A DNA stretch of 64,000 nucleotides from positions 14,260,001 through 14,324,000 of the forward strand of contig CP075494.1 in NCBI GenBank assembly GCA_021613535.1. Reading direction: 5' to 3'. The position numbers and the translations under genes are program-made. Below are positions 32,001 through 43,773 of the stretch, piece by piece (positions within the stretch are counted from its first letter, which is position 1; each line of letters starts with the position of its first letter). Under the pieces are notes generated by a model. It saw nothing but the letters and a program-made list of their open reading frames with translations, searched no databases and was not told the DNA's origin. This DNA comes from Adineta vaga. Lineage: Eukaryota > Rotifera.

Positions 32001-35000
32001 AAACATGTATAGAAAAATTATCTGACAATGGTACAATTTCTTGTCCATCATGTGGTTTATCAACAATGTTAACAGATATTTTACCTGATTATACAATTCA
32101 AAATTCACAATTAAATTTTTCAAATGAATATATGTTATCATTAGGCGATAGTTCAACACAATATTGTACAGCATGTAAAAGTTCTGAATCGATGGCTGTA
32201 GCAAAGTGTTTTCAATGTTCGAGCTTCCTTTGTCATCAATGTGTCTGTGCACATCAAATTATGAATTGTTTTGAAGGTCATCGAGTAAGTTAAAAATGAA
32301 AAGTTTTTTTCTTTCTTTTTTTTCTTTTTTGATGAATGAACTCATTTCTTTCATTTGATGATTTTATTTGATTGATTTCATCTATTCTACTTCTCGTTTA
32401 ATAAACAGACATGCACAGAAATAATCTAATAAGATTTATTGAATATGCATTTCCCTAATTCTGTTAGACTTTTCTCTTCGTCTCTTCATCTTTCCTTCTT
32501 TCTTTCTTTCTTTAAAAAAAAAAGGATGCAACTAACCGCTTTCATGTTCATTCCGGTCGAATCCGATTTCTTTCTTCTTCTAATGTATGCGAACATCTTC
32601 CTACTTCCATAACTCTAGTTAATAGTACGCACAGAAACAAGACCCTGAGTATCCATCTATTCTCATTCAAGGCAAACAAAAAAAGAAAGTTAGTTCGAGA
32701 ACAAATTAGTCGTAATGATAGATTGATCGTTCATATGTCTTTGCATATTGACGGCAGACGAACATTTCTGTCCAGAGAAAGAGAGATTCCTATTTTTTAT
32801 ATTCTACATTGTTTCCTGGGATTTAACGATGGATCAACAGAGAATCAAAGAAAAACGATCATTCGAGTGCATGAAAAGCCTTTCACCAATCTTCTCATGA
32901 ACTCTACAGAAGAAGACGGATGATGTGTTCTTTCTATGTAGTATTTAATTCAATTCCGAGATTTACAGAAAGGAAAGCAAGAAAGAAAGAAAGAGAAAAA
33001 GAATGGCATCGTCATTCTCTCGACCTCAATTGTAGGATGATGATCAAATCATTTCTTTTAACTAAATAGAACAGACGAATGAGAAAATTTTTATTGAATA
33101 CGAAACATTGTAATTTCCGATTGTAGGTTATTCATATAAAAGAACTTGATGCTAATGGAAATGATCATCGATTAATGTTTTGTCCAACACATAAAAACGA
33201 AACATTGAAATATTTTTGTGCTACTTGCAATATTCCAAGTAAAATCTTTTGAAATCTTTGAATCAATTGATTTTTTATCGAAATATTTATTATTTAGTTT
33301 GTAATACATGTACAACAGCTGAACATGGACGCGCTGGACATGATGTCGTTTCATTAAACGATGCTGGTACGATTCGATTTAATCCTCTAATCTATTTTTT
33401 TACAAAAAATTTTGACTCTACAGGTTCACATCAAGTAGCAAAATTACAAAATATGGTTGAAAATACTCGTCAACGATTAATTGATTTAAAATATTCACAA
33501 AAAACAGTCGATCGATCTTACAATTCATTACAAGTAATTAAAAGATCTATTTTTATAAACATCAACAAATGATTCTATTTCTATAGAGTCAATATAATAA
33601 AGCACAGCATGATATCAATGAAACATATAATTTCTATCGTCAATTACTCGATGAAAGAAAACATGATCTTATTAAAGTAAGATAATTAATTTCGATTAAA
33701 AGTTATTTTTTTATCTATTTCAATAAAAAAAAAAGGAATTGGATAATACTTTCAATGAAAAACAAAATTTATTAACGAATCAAATGCAAAAAATCGATGA
33801 TGCAATTGAACGAGCTAATTTGGTAAGTAATCGATAATAGAAGAGAGAAGTACAGTTCGATATGAAGTTGTTTTTTCTTCTAGCCATTAGAATTTTCTGA
33901 TCGTTTATTTAAAAATTCGTCAACAACAGAAATTCTTATGTTTAAAAAACAATTGGAAACAAAATTAAATACACTAAATCAAATCATTCCTGACAATAAC
34001 GGACAATCTGTATTTGAATTAGAATTTGTTTCAAATTTTCAAGTAGATTATCTGAAAATAATTCAAATCATTTCGAAAACTTTCATTTTCTAGGCTATAC
34101 AAACAGGTGTACGAAATACGTTTGGTTATGTTCGAGCATCATCCGAATCAACACCAACAATGGTAAATCGATTGATGAAGAACATAATTAATTCTCTATA
34201 TATTTTCTTCATTTTAGAATAATCATTATAAACCACGACCACAAAAAGTAAGAAATAACATTTTTTTTGTTTTTGTCTTTGACAAAAATTCTTTCTCTCC
34301 TCTTTCTATTTAGTTAATCAATGATAATTTCAATAAAGTCATTGGTCCACCATCTCTTAATACATGTCAAAATCATAATCATCATCAATCGCAAACAAAT
34401 CTTTCATCACTTAGTCCAACGAAATCAATACCTCAACAACCTAATCATTTATTAAATGGTATGGATCTCCTTTCATGTAGTTTACCACAAACAATCATGA
34501 ATAAATATTCAAATTTATCTTCATCAACACCAACACCAATTAGTTTTTCATTGTCATCAAATGCTTTGGATATTCATCCATATGAATTATGGTCCAATGC
34601 AACACAATTAGCATCAACATCCCAACAACAACTATCAAGTTCATTAACATCAAGTAATGGAAATGGTAATCTTAATGGACAAGATTCGATTGTAGATCTT
34701 GTTGATGGTTTATCATCAATGGATGGTTATTCATCTATGGCATCAAATTTATTATTGCCAACACGTTCGAATAGTTCAACAATAAAACGACAAAAAATGA
34801 TTTATCATCAAAAATTTGGTGAATTCGGTGTTCTTGAAGGACAATTTACTGAACCATCAGGTGTTGCGGTTAATGGTCAAGGTGATATCATTGTTGCCGA
34901 TACAAATAATCATCGTATTCAAATATTTGATTCAAATGGTAATTGAAATGAATTTTGTGAATGAAATTAAAAAATTGAGTCTGAATTTATTTAGGACGTT

Positions 35001-35945
35001 TTCGTTTTCAATTTGGTGAATGTGGTAAACGTGATGGACAATTATTATATCCAAATCGTGTTGCAGTATTTCGTCAATCAGGTGATATTGTTGTCACGGA
35101 ACGAAGTCCAACACATCAAATACAAATCTATAATCAATATGGACAATTCATACGGAAATTTGGTGCCAATGTTTTACAACATCCACGTGGTATGAACTCT
35201 TATAGTTGATAAAATTCATTCTTAGTTTTGTTTCTTTTGCAGGTGTTTGTGTTGATAATATGGGACATATTATTGTTGTGGAATGTAAAGTTATGCGTGT
35301 ATTTATATTCGATACGAATGGAAATGTTTTAAATAAGTTCACATGTTCAAAATATTTGGAATTTCCAAATGGCGTTTGTTGTAATGATAAACAAGAAATA
35401 TTTATATCTGACAATCGTGCACATTGTATTAAAGTCTTTTCATATGATGGACAATTTTTACGAACAATTGGATCTGAAGGTGTAACAAATTATCCAATTG
35501 GTGTTGTACAAAATAGTCAAGGCGATGTATTAATTGCTGACAATCATAATAATTTCAATTTAACAATTTTTAATCAAGGTATTGTTTGAATTTGACAAAC
35601 TTTTCTCGATTTTTCTATTTCATTATAGATGGTCAATTAATAAGTGCTTTAGAATCTAAAGTGAAACATGCTCAATGTTTCGATGTTGCACTTATGGATG
35701 ATGGTAGTGTCGTTTTAGCTAGTAAAGATTATCGTATATATGTTTATCGTTATTTAATGACATCATCATCATCATCATCGATCGGAGGAGGAGTTGCAGG
35801 AAATAGTACAACACCTCCATCACCATTATCATCTTCATCAACAACACCGAATAGTAATCAAATGCTAAATGGTGGTGAATGTACATCACCACTTTCAATG
35901 AATGGCCATGGTGAAGGTTCAGCAGTAACAAGTAATGAATATTAA
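29040..35945 (+). CDS. brat: Brat-type TRIM-NHL translational regulator
   Basis: Fourteen exons give 1053 residues: 29040-29186, 31469-32284, 33127-33238, 33298-33366, 33424-33533, 33587-33676, 33736-33822, 33884-34042, 34094-34162, 34218-34247, 34314-34938, 34995-35189, 35243-35578 and 35629-35945. Domains are a Ser/Gln-rich head with a poly-Q run, a RING-like finger ([17 protein letters not shown]) near residues 200-245, B-box 1 (CTAC..CHQC), B-box 2 (CPTH..CNTC), a coiled coil near 385-500, a long Ser/Thr/Asn linker, and an NHL propeller from about 725 that ends [17 protein letters not shown], the Brat signature. Family members bind mRNA through the NHL domain and repress translation in the cytoplasm with Pumilio and Nanos. 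Fly Brat lacks a RING; this one keeps one, as Mei-P26 does. A low-complexity tail follows the propeller. A second first exon lies at 31133. Confidence 0.94.
31133..31159 (+). CDS. brat: Alternative first coding exon of brat
   Basis: ATG plus eight codons (MFDSDNDLW) are followed at once by a strong donor GTAAGG. The exon ends in phase 0, exactly what the shared exon at 31469 needs, as does the distal first exon at 29040-29186. It would yield a 1013-residue isoform with an acidic nine-residue start from an internal promoter 2 kb downstream. It rests on sequence only. Confidence 0.55.
31737..31759 (+). repeat. CAA repeat coding for poly-Gln in Brat
   Basis: CAA units in frame with the second brat exon encode eight to nine glutamines within a Gln/Asn/Ser-rich stretch before the RING. 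It may vary in length between alleles. Confidence 0.8.
32285..33126 (+). other. Long brat intron between the B-boxes
   Basis: This 842-base intron separates B-box 1 from B-box 2, while the other downstream brat introns are about 50-70 bases. It holds TTTC and GAAA repeats and no supported coding frame; the plus-strand frame at 32723-32923 has no protein-like features. Confidence 0.65.
34218..34247 (+). CDS. brat: 30-base microexon of brat
   Basis: Ten codons ([10 protein letters not shown]) flanked by TTTTAG and GTAAGA. Both neighbours join in phase 0, so it can be skipped without a frame change. It adds a basic patch to the linker between the coiled coil and the NHL propeller. Confidence 0.75.
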
Positions 35946-36197
35946 GAAAGAAAGCAAGGTTGCATTTTCGATCTCAATTAAGATTGATCGAAATTTTCTC
36001 GTATTTATTCTTTCCCTTGATTTCTAGTCTGCACCTTCCATTTCTGCTTGTTGTGTAGCTCTTTTTCGATTTCACTCCTTGGTTTGTTTTTCTTAGATTA
36101 TTTTTTATTCGAAACAGAAAACAGAAAGCTAAGAACAAAAAAAAATATATATAGAAGTCTTCAGAATTTAAAACCGTTGTTTGTTGTTTGTTAAATC

Positions 36198-36200
<3 letters not shown>

Positions 36201-36230
<30 letters not shown>
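36201..36230. repeat. TTA microsatellite in brat 3' region
   Basis: About ten TTA units downstream of the brat stop, probably in its 3' UTR. Confidence 0.85.
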
Positions 36231-36232
<2 letters not shown>

Positions 36233-37052
36233 TACATTGTTGTATTGTTATTGTTGTCAATTGTTTCTTATTTCTTCCCTCATTGTTATTTTTCACTTTC
36301 TTTACTTGCGCTACTAGGTGTGTTATTTCACTCGATATCTTTTGCTATTCAACTCTTGCTGCGACAGTCAGATCCTTGTCGCTCTATCTGAAAATCAAGG
36401 AACGCTTTTGTTTTATGTCTATGTATATAGTTTAACTTAACCTTATATCTTCAACCATTTTTTCTCTGTATATCTGTATAGTATAATCTTTATGATTGTA
36501 TATAGTACTTCCTACTATCCATTCCTATCCCAGTAAAGAGTTAATCTATATATATATTTTTTAAAATCGCATCTATTTATATATATTTTTCTGTGTTCAT
36601 ACTCAGTATTCTTCGAATTCATTAGCATTTCGATCAAAAACTAGTGAGCCATACGTATTATATATATAACATATATGATCAAATTAGACGATTCTTTCCT
36701 TCTGTAGATTTCTTCCATATATATTGTATCTTTCCAAAAATCCTCGCCTATGATTGAGCAAACATACAAAAAAAAGTCAAGTCAGAGTATCTATATATTG
36801 TTTTGTTTTCGTCTTTAGAGCAACAGAAAAAAAAGTAAATGTATGTGTGTTTTTCTTGTCTGTTATGTACTGTCTGTGATTGTGCTTTGTGACGTAGTTT
36901 ATTTTCTTCTCTTCAATATGCACACTAAAAACGAAAAAAGACATACACATTTGTTCGTGCCATACTTTTTGCTGGTTTTTTTATACTTCTTTCTTTTTTT
37001 TATAATGAATAAGAAGAGTTAAAAGAAAACAAACAGTGTTCGTTTTTTTTTG

Positions 37053-37076
37053 TATTATTATTATTATTATTATTAT
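37053..37076. repeat. ATT microsatellite
   Basis: About eight ATT units in non-coding sequence 1.1 kb after the brat stop. Confidence 0.85.
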
Positions 37077-38433
37077 CATTTGCATACTCATCATTAATAT
37101 TTCTCCTTGTTTGTTTTTATTTCTGTTCTGTTTTTTTTTTCGTTGTTATATATTGAGTTTTTATAAATATATCCTAGTTATTGTTTAAATTATACGAAAG
37201 AATTTTTTTCTCTTATGTCAGTTTATAACAGAAGGCGATACATGATATGACTTCGAGCAAGAAATATGGTAATCAATAGAGAAATTTATGTCGGATATAA
37301 CATATGTTCCGAAGGAAATGATTCACTTTTCAATCAATTAATGGTAACATTTCTCGAAATTGATTCTCATGAACATTATGACTGAGATTTATTTTTCTTA
37401 ATAATCATGTTCGTTGTCTCATATTTATATAAATCAGAAGGAGAAGTGTATCGGTACATGTTTATGTCTATATATATATTTCTAATAATTGCATTGATCG
37501 ATGAGATTTTATAATGTCTTTCATAGACGAATATTAAGAAAAGGATCCTGCTGTGCAATCGTCTGTGTCATTATGCAAAAGAAATTTTCATCTCCATATG
37601 GTCAATAATTATCATATACAAGCACTGTGGGTTTTTTTCCCCTCTCTCCTTATCTTCTTTCTCATACAAAAACACAAATGTTACTCGTGGTCTTGTGACA
37701 AGTAGATATAGATCTTATCATTGCTTGATATTATATTGTCAAGTTTATTTATTCGTTTTTCCCTTTGTTTTTTTCTTCAATAAATTCAAAACCTTTTGAA
37801 CTGTTTATTCTATGATGTAAATCTGTTCTTGGTAATGTTGCTCTTTTTGATTTAATTATCTTGACTGTAGAAATGAGCTCATTAACAACGTATGTTTCTA
37901 TCCCAGAGGATATATATCATGAATGTAGTCTTGCAACCATTGATGACAAGAACAACATATGTAAGTAACTTTTGCAAAGAATCAAGTAGAAAGATCATTT
38001 TTGAAAGAGAAAAGGATTATTTCTATTCATCAGAGTTATCAAAAAAGAAGGAAATCGATTTCCTTTATGATTTGATTATTTCTTTTAATCACAAGAGAAT
38101 CCCAGGAAAGTATCGTTTCGATAATAGTTAAATCGAAGGACATTGTTACGAGTTTTGTTTGTATATATATTTGTTAGATAAACGGCATATGTCGACTCAT
38201 TTCTTCTTTTTTGCTATGTATATTAAGAATAGAATTCTTCGTTTCGTTGTTATTTTTACTTATGAAATCACATAAGAATCACTTGATGTTGTTGACAGTC
38301 ATCATGGTGCGTTTTTTTTCTTCTTTGATAAATCAATTGATTGAAGTTTAAAAGAAACTTTTTTTTCCTCACTTATTGCGGATTTTGTTGCTTTATAGAT
38401 CATGCAATATCAAACAATTAGGAAGTGAAAATT

Positions 38434-39093
38434 ATGAATCCGGAAGAACAACGTACAAGTTGTCCTGGCTTTTTAGATGAGTATGGTATTTGGAATAATG
38501 GTTTTGAATGTCCACCATTAGGCGGACAACGACGAATATGTTGTGGAACAGATGCTCATCTGTATTGTTGTTCAATAGGAAATGCATTAATTAATCGTCA
38601 AGAAAAATCTTCATTAACAATCAATGAAACTACATATTCTTTAATAGACAAATTGAATGCAATCTTTTATACATTACCAATTCTGTTAACGTGTATTCTA
38701 ATCCTTATTCTTTTATTAATTATGATTATGATCATTTTATTTATTTGTTATCGTTGTCGTCAACAAACTTCAACTAAACAAGAAGAACCTATTTCAGCAA
38801 AACAAACTTTACTTGTCGATCATTTTCCATTTAAACCTCCACATCATCAACTACTTTTTCATGAACCAATTCCTCATACAAAAGAACCGTTAACAACAAG
38901 TACAATATCATCGAAATCCAATCATCTTCCATCAAGTATCTATTATAATGATTGGCAAGAATTCTTTCATACAACTGAACAACCTATGAATCTCTATCCA
39001 ACAATGTCAATACATAGTAATGAAAATACATATCTTCATCCGAATTATCTCGTCGATGAGAAACAATATCAATCAGATGATATTATTGTTTAA
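38434..39093 (+). CDS. Shisa-family membrane protein
   Basis: From the ATG at 38434 the frame gives 219 residues. It starts with the Shisa cysteine domain: SCPGFLDEYGIWNNGFECP, then RRICCGTDAHLYCCS, with the CCGT..YCC core intact. One membrane helix follows (about residues 78-102, Leu/Ile-rich), then a Cys/Arg stop-transfer (CYRCRQQ) and a tail of about 110 residues rich in Pro, His, Ser and Thr that ends DDIIV. Shisa proteins act in the ER and at the cell surface, holding back Wnt and FGF receptors or modulating glutamate receptors; which applies here is unknown. A signal peptide is missing from this exon. The frame is closed by TAG directly before base 38422, which is also an AG acceptor, so an upstream phase-0 exon with the signal peptide is likely. 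Confidence 0.82.
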   Translation: MNPEEQRTSCPGFLDEYGIWNNGFECPPLGGQRRICCGTDAHLYCCSIGNALINRQEKSSLTINETTYSLIDKLNAIFYTLPILLTCILILILLLIMIMIILFICYRCRQQTSTKQEEPISAKQTLLVDHFPFKPPHHQLLFHEPIPHTKEPLTTSTISSKSNHLPSSIYYNDWQEFFHTTEQPMNLYPTMSIHSNENTYLHPNYLVDEKQYQSDDIIV

Positions 39094-39555
39094 AAGATTT
39101 GTTGTTTTCAATTGTATATAACTTTCTTTTCTCTCTCTTTTATTTCAAGTTTCATTTGATTAATGATCATATTCTGTTCAATAGATAATACAAAGACATT
39201 GATTGATTCTTATTCTTAATATCTATCCTTGATTTTCCGAAAAAGAACTAATCGAATGATAATATTCTTTCAGAAATCAACTGTCACATTGTTAATGTCA
39301 TGTTTTTTCTATGGATCAAAAGAAGAAATGACGAAGATGTCAAGGTAAGTCGTCTTGTCGAAGAAAGTGAGCGTGAAAAACGATAAGCGAACATGTCATT
39401 TCTCCAAATGTAGATCTCTCTCTCTCTCTCTTATATAATGATTAAATCGAATATATAAATTATTTACATATGGATGAATCTGCACAGCATGAGAGATATT
39501 GCTCTATCAAATGTTGATATCATCAATCACTAAATCTGGTTACATGTCAATCGTT

Positions 39556-39619
39556 CGATCGATTCAAAGTATATGTATACATATACATATCTTTTGTTTA
39601 TATAACAAAAGATCGATCG
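39556..39619. repeat. Nested inverted repeat
   Basis: Inner arms ATCTTTTGTT (39589-39598) and AACAAAAGAT (39604-39613) are perfect complements over 10 bases with a 5-base spacer. Outer arms CGATCGAT (39556-39563) and ATCGATCG (39612-39619) are also complementary, and a TATGTATACATA palindrome lies between. It could form a hairpin in RNA or a cruciform in DNA. Confidence 0.7.
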
Positions 39620-39695
39620 GAACTTCTCGCGTTAATTGATATTGATCAGAGTGTGTACACGTCTTTAGTTGTTATATATTGGAATGTGAAAAAGA

Positions 39696-39720
39696 AAAAG
39701 AAGAAGAAGAAGAAGAAGAA
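39696..39720. repeat. GAA microsatellite
   Basis: About eight GAA units about 70 bases after the elongin C stop on the minus strand, so probably in its 3' UTR (as TTC). Confidence 0.8.
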
Positions 39721-39790
39721 TGTGATACAAGAATTAACTGCAAGTTTTTGTTTTCCAAATACAAACGTAAGAAAGAGAAATGTTTGTTAA

Positions 39791-40256
39791 TTAACAATCG
39801 AGAAAATTCGCTGCCATGAGTAATTCGAGTGCTTCTTCAGGTGCAATAGCAAAATCTGGAATTTCGATAGTTGAATTGGAATAACGTGATTTATAGGCAA
39901 AATACGAACAGATACGTGCAAGAACCTAAATCATTCGAGATGTTATTTTCATAGAAATTGTGAATTTATTTATCTTACTTGTGAACTAATACTTCGAAAA
40001 TGAATGACATTAGTTTCATTTTCCGCATATTGTCCTAAAGACAAATAAAGATTTCTTTATCGAATAAAAGAATGTACAAACCAGGTCCACTTAACATTGC
40101 TTTGATTGTTTGTGAAGTTAGTGCAAGATCACGTTTGATAAAGAATTCGTGATCATCGGATGAAACTAATTTAACGTACATATCATTTGGAATTTCAATT
40201 TTTGGTCCTTTATCTGCTTCATCATCCGCAGTCATCATTTTCATTAAGGTCATCAT
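39791..40256 (-). CDS. ELOC: Elongin C (Skp1-like BTB fold)
   Basis: Three exons (40082-40256, 39979-40034 and 39791-39925) give 121 residues, close to the usual 112. Conserved landmarks are [55 protein letters not shown] and the terminal [11 protein letters not shown]. It pairs with elongin B as adaptor of BC-box ubiquitin ligases (VHL, SOCS) and as part of the elongin transcription factor; both roles are in the nucleus and cytoplasm. The N-terminus has several Met codons in a row (MMTLMKMM), so the true start may be a few codons later. It converges with the Shisa gene. High confidence from near-identity to animal elongin C. Confidence 0.97.
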
Positions 40257-41191
40257 CTTTGCAGTTGATTTTTGAAGAAAATTATGAAATTTCTTTTTCT
40301 TTATCTAAATTTCAAAGATCCGATCGTAATAATGAAATACCACGATTGTTCGTTCGTTCGTTCGTGTGTTGCTAATATACACAGATCAATTGATAGGTTG
40401 TTTGAAATACCGAATGAAGTATTTGATTTTCAGAGCCATCTATAGTCAAATTTTTCAAACAGTACAATCTGTTCACTCAAGGAAATAACTTTCAAGTGTT
40501 CTTCAAATAAATGAAGTAAAATCATTATGTGTTAATGAAAATTTTCAATTATCATACATGACATAACACAACCTTGGATAGTACATCTGCTCACTAAAAT
40601 TTCTATTGATAAAAGTTAGCCTTTGCTGATCACCTACATCAGTTGACAGAAGGATTAATTTATACTTCCTATTTTGATAAAGAAAAAACAACGAAACTCG
40701 AGACCTTAGATACACAGTTAATATAAAAAGTATCATGTTATCTAACGTTTTATTGTTTTTATGACACGAGGTTTTTTGAGGTATGCATGATTTGTACAAA
40801 GTTCTGACAATTGATTGATATTCGATAGGTATTTATTCATCTCATATAAAGTCAGGAATAACATACGGCTGACTATCGATCATTGTGAAAAATATTGCTT
40901 TAGAATTTTTATTTAACATTATAGAAAAAAAACGGTTGTATACAAAAGAAAAACTCAACTCAAAGTACTTCTTATTGATAGAAATCATAAGAGAATGATG
41001 AGAAGAAGAAGAAGAAGAAGAAGAAGTGAAAAAGAGAAAGAATGAATTGAATCACTGTTTTCGTGTTTGTCAAGAAAATTTCGATAGATTTAATTTGTTT
41101 TGTTTTTACAATTAACAGAGATTCACAACATATATGTGACAGCACATATGACTAGACTGTCGATGTCTTGGTTCGTTTTCATACATCAGTT
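40257..41191. other. Spacer between elongin C promoter and PKD 3' end
   Basis: About 930 bases without a supported gene. It should hold the elongin C promoter on the left and the PKD 3' UTR on the right. An AGA repeat lies at 41001-41026. Confidence 0.6.
41001..41026. repeat. AGA microsatellite
   Basis: About eight AGA units downstream of the PKD stop on the minus strand. Confidence 0.8.
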
Positions 41192-43773
41192 TTAATTACT
41201 GTCATTTTCTTCGGTAGTTGCAAATGGAACTCCAGTATTCGCATCGATTTCTTCAAAAAATAAAGTTAACCATTTCTTTTCTAAACAATCTTCAAGTTGT
41301 CGACATGCTGTTAATAAATTCGGAGATTTTTGAAACCAATCATGATAAATCACACCAGCCGAATGCATACGATGGCCAGCATCCGGAACTAATAAACGAA
41401 AACGTAAAAGATCTTTGACTTCTTCCGTAACACGAAAGAATATTTCATCTTCGAATAATTTCGGAATATTTTCAAGTTGAGGTAAAATATCTTGATCTTC
41501 ATGAAATGGAAAATAACCAGTTAAACTGACAAAAATAATTACACCAATTGCCCACATACTACAAGAACATAAACATTGCTATCTAATTTTATTTGTTTGT
41601 GTAAACATAAAACTTACTCGACTGTTTTATTATAGCCTCGAGTATGGCGTAATTGATCATGAGATACTTCAGGTGGTAAATAAGCAGTTGTTCCAACTTT
41701 TGTATAACGTAATGAATGTTCATGAATTGTACGAGCATAACCGAAATCACCTACATAAGAGATAAATAAAAATCTTATTAGTTCCGAGTTAATGTTTCAT
41801 TTCCGACAAACAATGACGTACCAACTTTTAAATGTACGACATCATCAGGAAAAATATTGATTAAAACATTATCAGGTTTCAAATCACAATGTCTATATGA
41901 GAAGAGAAATGGATTTGTTTGAAGAAACTATGAATATTTTTCTTACGCAATATTTTTAAAATGTAAATATCGAATAGCTGCAACGAGTTGAAATGCAAGA
42001 AATCTTGTTACATCTTCAGTTAAACGAGCTTTCGGATTGGCATTTGAAAGAATAAAATTCAACATATCAGTATCCAGTCGTTCCGTAACAAGTAGTATAT
42101 GTTGTTCAAAATCAAAAATACCTTCAAATTTCAGAATACCTGAAAAGAAAACGATTATGATCGAACGAAAAAAAAACCGCACAAACAAACCAGGATGATT
42201 CAATTGAAATAGATAAGCTGCTTCTTGTTCAATATTTTCTCGATCTTTCTGTGAACATTGTGTCATTTGTATCTTTTTGATTGCAATACGAACACCATTT
42301 CGACGCATTGTACCACCAAATACCATACCAAATCGTCCCATACCAAGAATTTCCTTTTCATTCATATCGTATAGATCTGCGAAATCTTTCGTATCACCAT
42401 CATTTCCACGTACAATCTTAAATGATGAACGTGCTCTTCGATCATTTGTCGATTGAACAGCTTCATTTATTGTATCAAGAAGTAAACAAGCTAATTTTTG
42501 ATAAACAATTGCTTGAGATGGTGGTGAACCGGAAATATTATCAAGATAAGCAGAACCATTTGTACTTGCATTCGATGAAGAATGTGGTCGACCATCTAGT
42601 AAATAGAAAACAAACAATCGAATCAAATGAAGATGAAAATTTCTTTATTAATCATACTTTCAATATCGGCTGCATTGATTTCAAAGAGATGTTTGTTTCC
42701 TTGATCATCTCGTTGAATGAATTTAAATTTCTTTTTATCATACGATATTTCTGCACGTTTACTATGACGACTTTCACGACCGAATTGTCCTGTTGCTGTC
42801 CAGATACCATCTTTTTCTTGACAATTTGTAAGTTTAATATCTTTACGTCGATCTGGTTTGATATTTATTTGTGGTGGTGGAGTTCGATGATTATTATCCT
42901 GAGCAGTACGAGCATTTCTTCGAGTATGAACTACCATTGATGATGAAGTTACTGTACCATTCGAATGAATTGATGAACTTGATGAATCATGTTTGGAATT
43001 AATGAGACCAGCTTTGGACGAAGAAGACGACATAGCAGATGATGCACTTGGAGTTGGTGTTGCTAGCGATGATCGTGGATTGGATGATGTACTTCGTGCA
43101 ATTGATGATGTAAATAATTTCACAAATTTTGTTCGTTTAGGTGGAGTATGAGAACCATTGGATAGATCACGATCTTTATAAACTTTTCCCGGTGACATTG
43201 AACTTATTGTTGTATTCGATGATGCACGACGTACAACTGAAGTTACACCGGGACAATCCGCAGGTAAATGTTCAGCACATTGATGATGATAATCACGTTT
43301 ACATACTTTACATCGTTTACCCTTTAAGCAAGAGAAAACAATTACTTAAATTAAATTCAATGAAGTCATACTTGTTTAATTAAACCCCACATGAAATAAT
43401 CGCATGATGAACAATAAGTTGGTTTTTTATAATTATGTTCTGAAAGTATATGATCACGTGGACGAACATTAGTTTCATGATCTGATCTCCAAATAACGAT
43501 TTCAATAAAACATGTCGGTGTTAAATCACTTGAACGTGTAATTAATTTTAAACTTGGTGGTTGAAGATCCGGTGAAATAAGAAATAATTTAATATGATGA
43601 CGATGATTATTTACTTCAAGACTGCCAATCGCTTTTGATACAATCTCAGCTGCTTGTTTATGTAAATCATTAAGAACATCGGGATTGGATTTATCAATTT
43701 GTATGGATTGATAAGTAATACCAAATTTTAAACAAATAAGCATTAATTCTTGAGAAAATTGTCGTGCAGCCAT
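41192..43773 (-). CDS. PRKD: Protein kinase D with a single C1 domain
   Basis: Seven exons (43372-43773, 42658-43321, 42191-42595, 41947-42139, 41822-41892, 41618-41750 and 41192-41558) give 744 residues in consistent phase. The N-terminal PKD ubiquitin-like segment (to about residue 95) is followed by one C1 domain (HILSEHNYKKPTYC, CKVC, HHQC), a long Ser-rich linker, a short PH-like segment ending HLFEINAADIE, and a CaMK-group kinase from about 437: GMGRFGMV, IAIKK, AHCDLKPDN, GDFGYAR, TKVGTTAYLPPE and DMWAIGVIIFVSLTG. The activation loop keeps two phosphorylatable positions (Ser and Thr) where PKD has two serines. PKDs act at the trans-Golgi and plasma membrane downstream of diacylglycerol and PKC. 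Most animal PKDs carry two C1 domains; here one is missing. The PDZ tail of human PKD1 is absent. Confidence 0.93.

Larger units (their letters stand above)
35946..38433. other. brat 3' UTR and Shisa upstream region
   Basis: About 2.5 kb with no firm coding frame. The left part is T-rich, with TTA repeats at 36201-36230 and ATT repeats at 37053-37076, and several TGTATATA/TGTATATC words, common in so AT-rich a region. The right part should hold the Shisa 5' exon, which I could not fix. Candidates are short ATG frames ending in donors at about 37972 and 38306. Confidence 0.5.
39094..39790. other. Convergent border between Shisa and elongin C
   Basis: About 700 bases where the plus-strand block meets the minus-strand block. 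It should hold both 3' UTRs. It contains a CT-repeat near 39417, a nested palindrome at 39556-39619 and a GAA repeat at 39696-39720. Confidence 0.65.

Noticed and set aside
31695-32252. Long minus-strand frame opposite the brat RING and B-box
   Set aside because: It is the shadow of the real exon; its composition mirrors repeated plus-strand codons and it has no domain.
36460-36520. TGTATATA words as Pumilio sites in the brat 3' UTR
   Set aside because: They fit the UGUANAUA pattern, but such words are expected often in this AT-rich sequence, so no site is claimed.
42422-42940. Plus-strand frame opposite the PKD linker
   Set aside because: Shadow of PKD exons; crosses their splice sites and has no domain.
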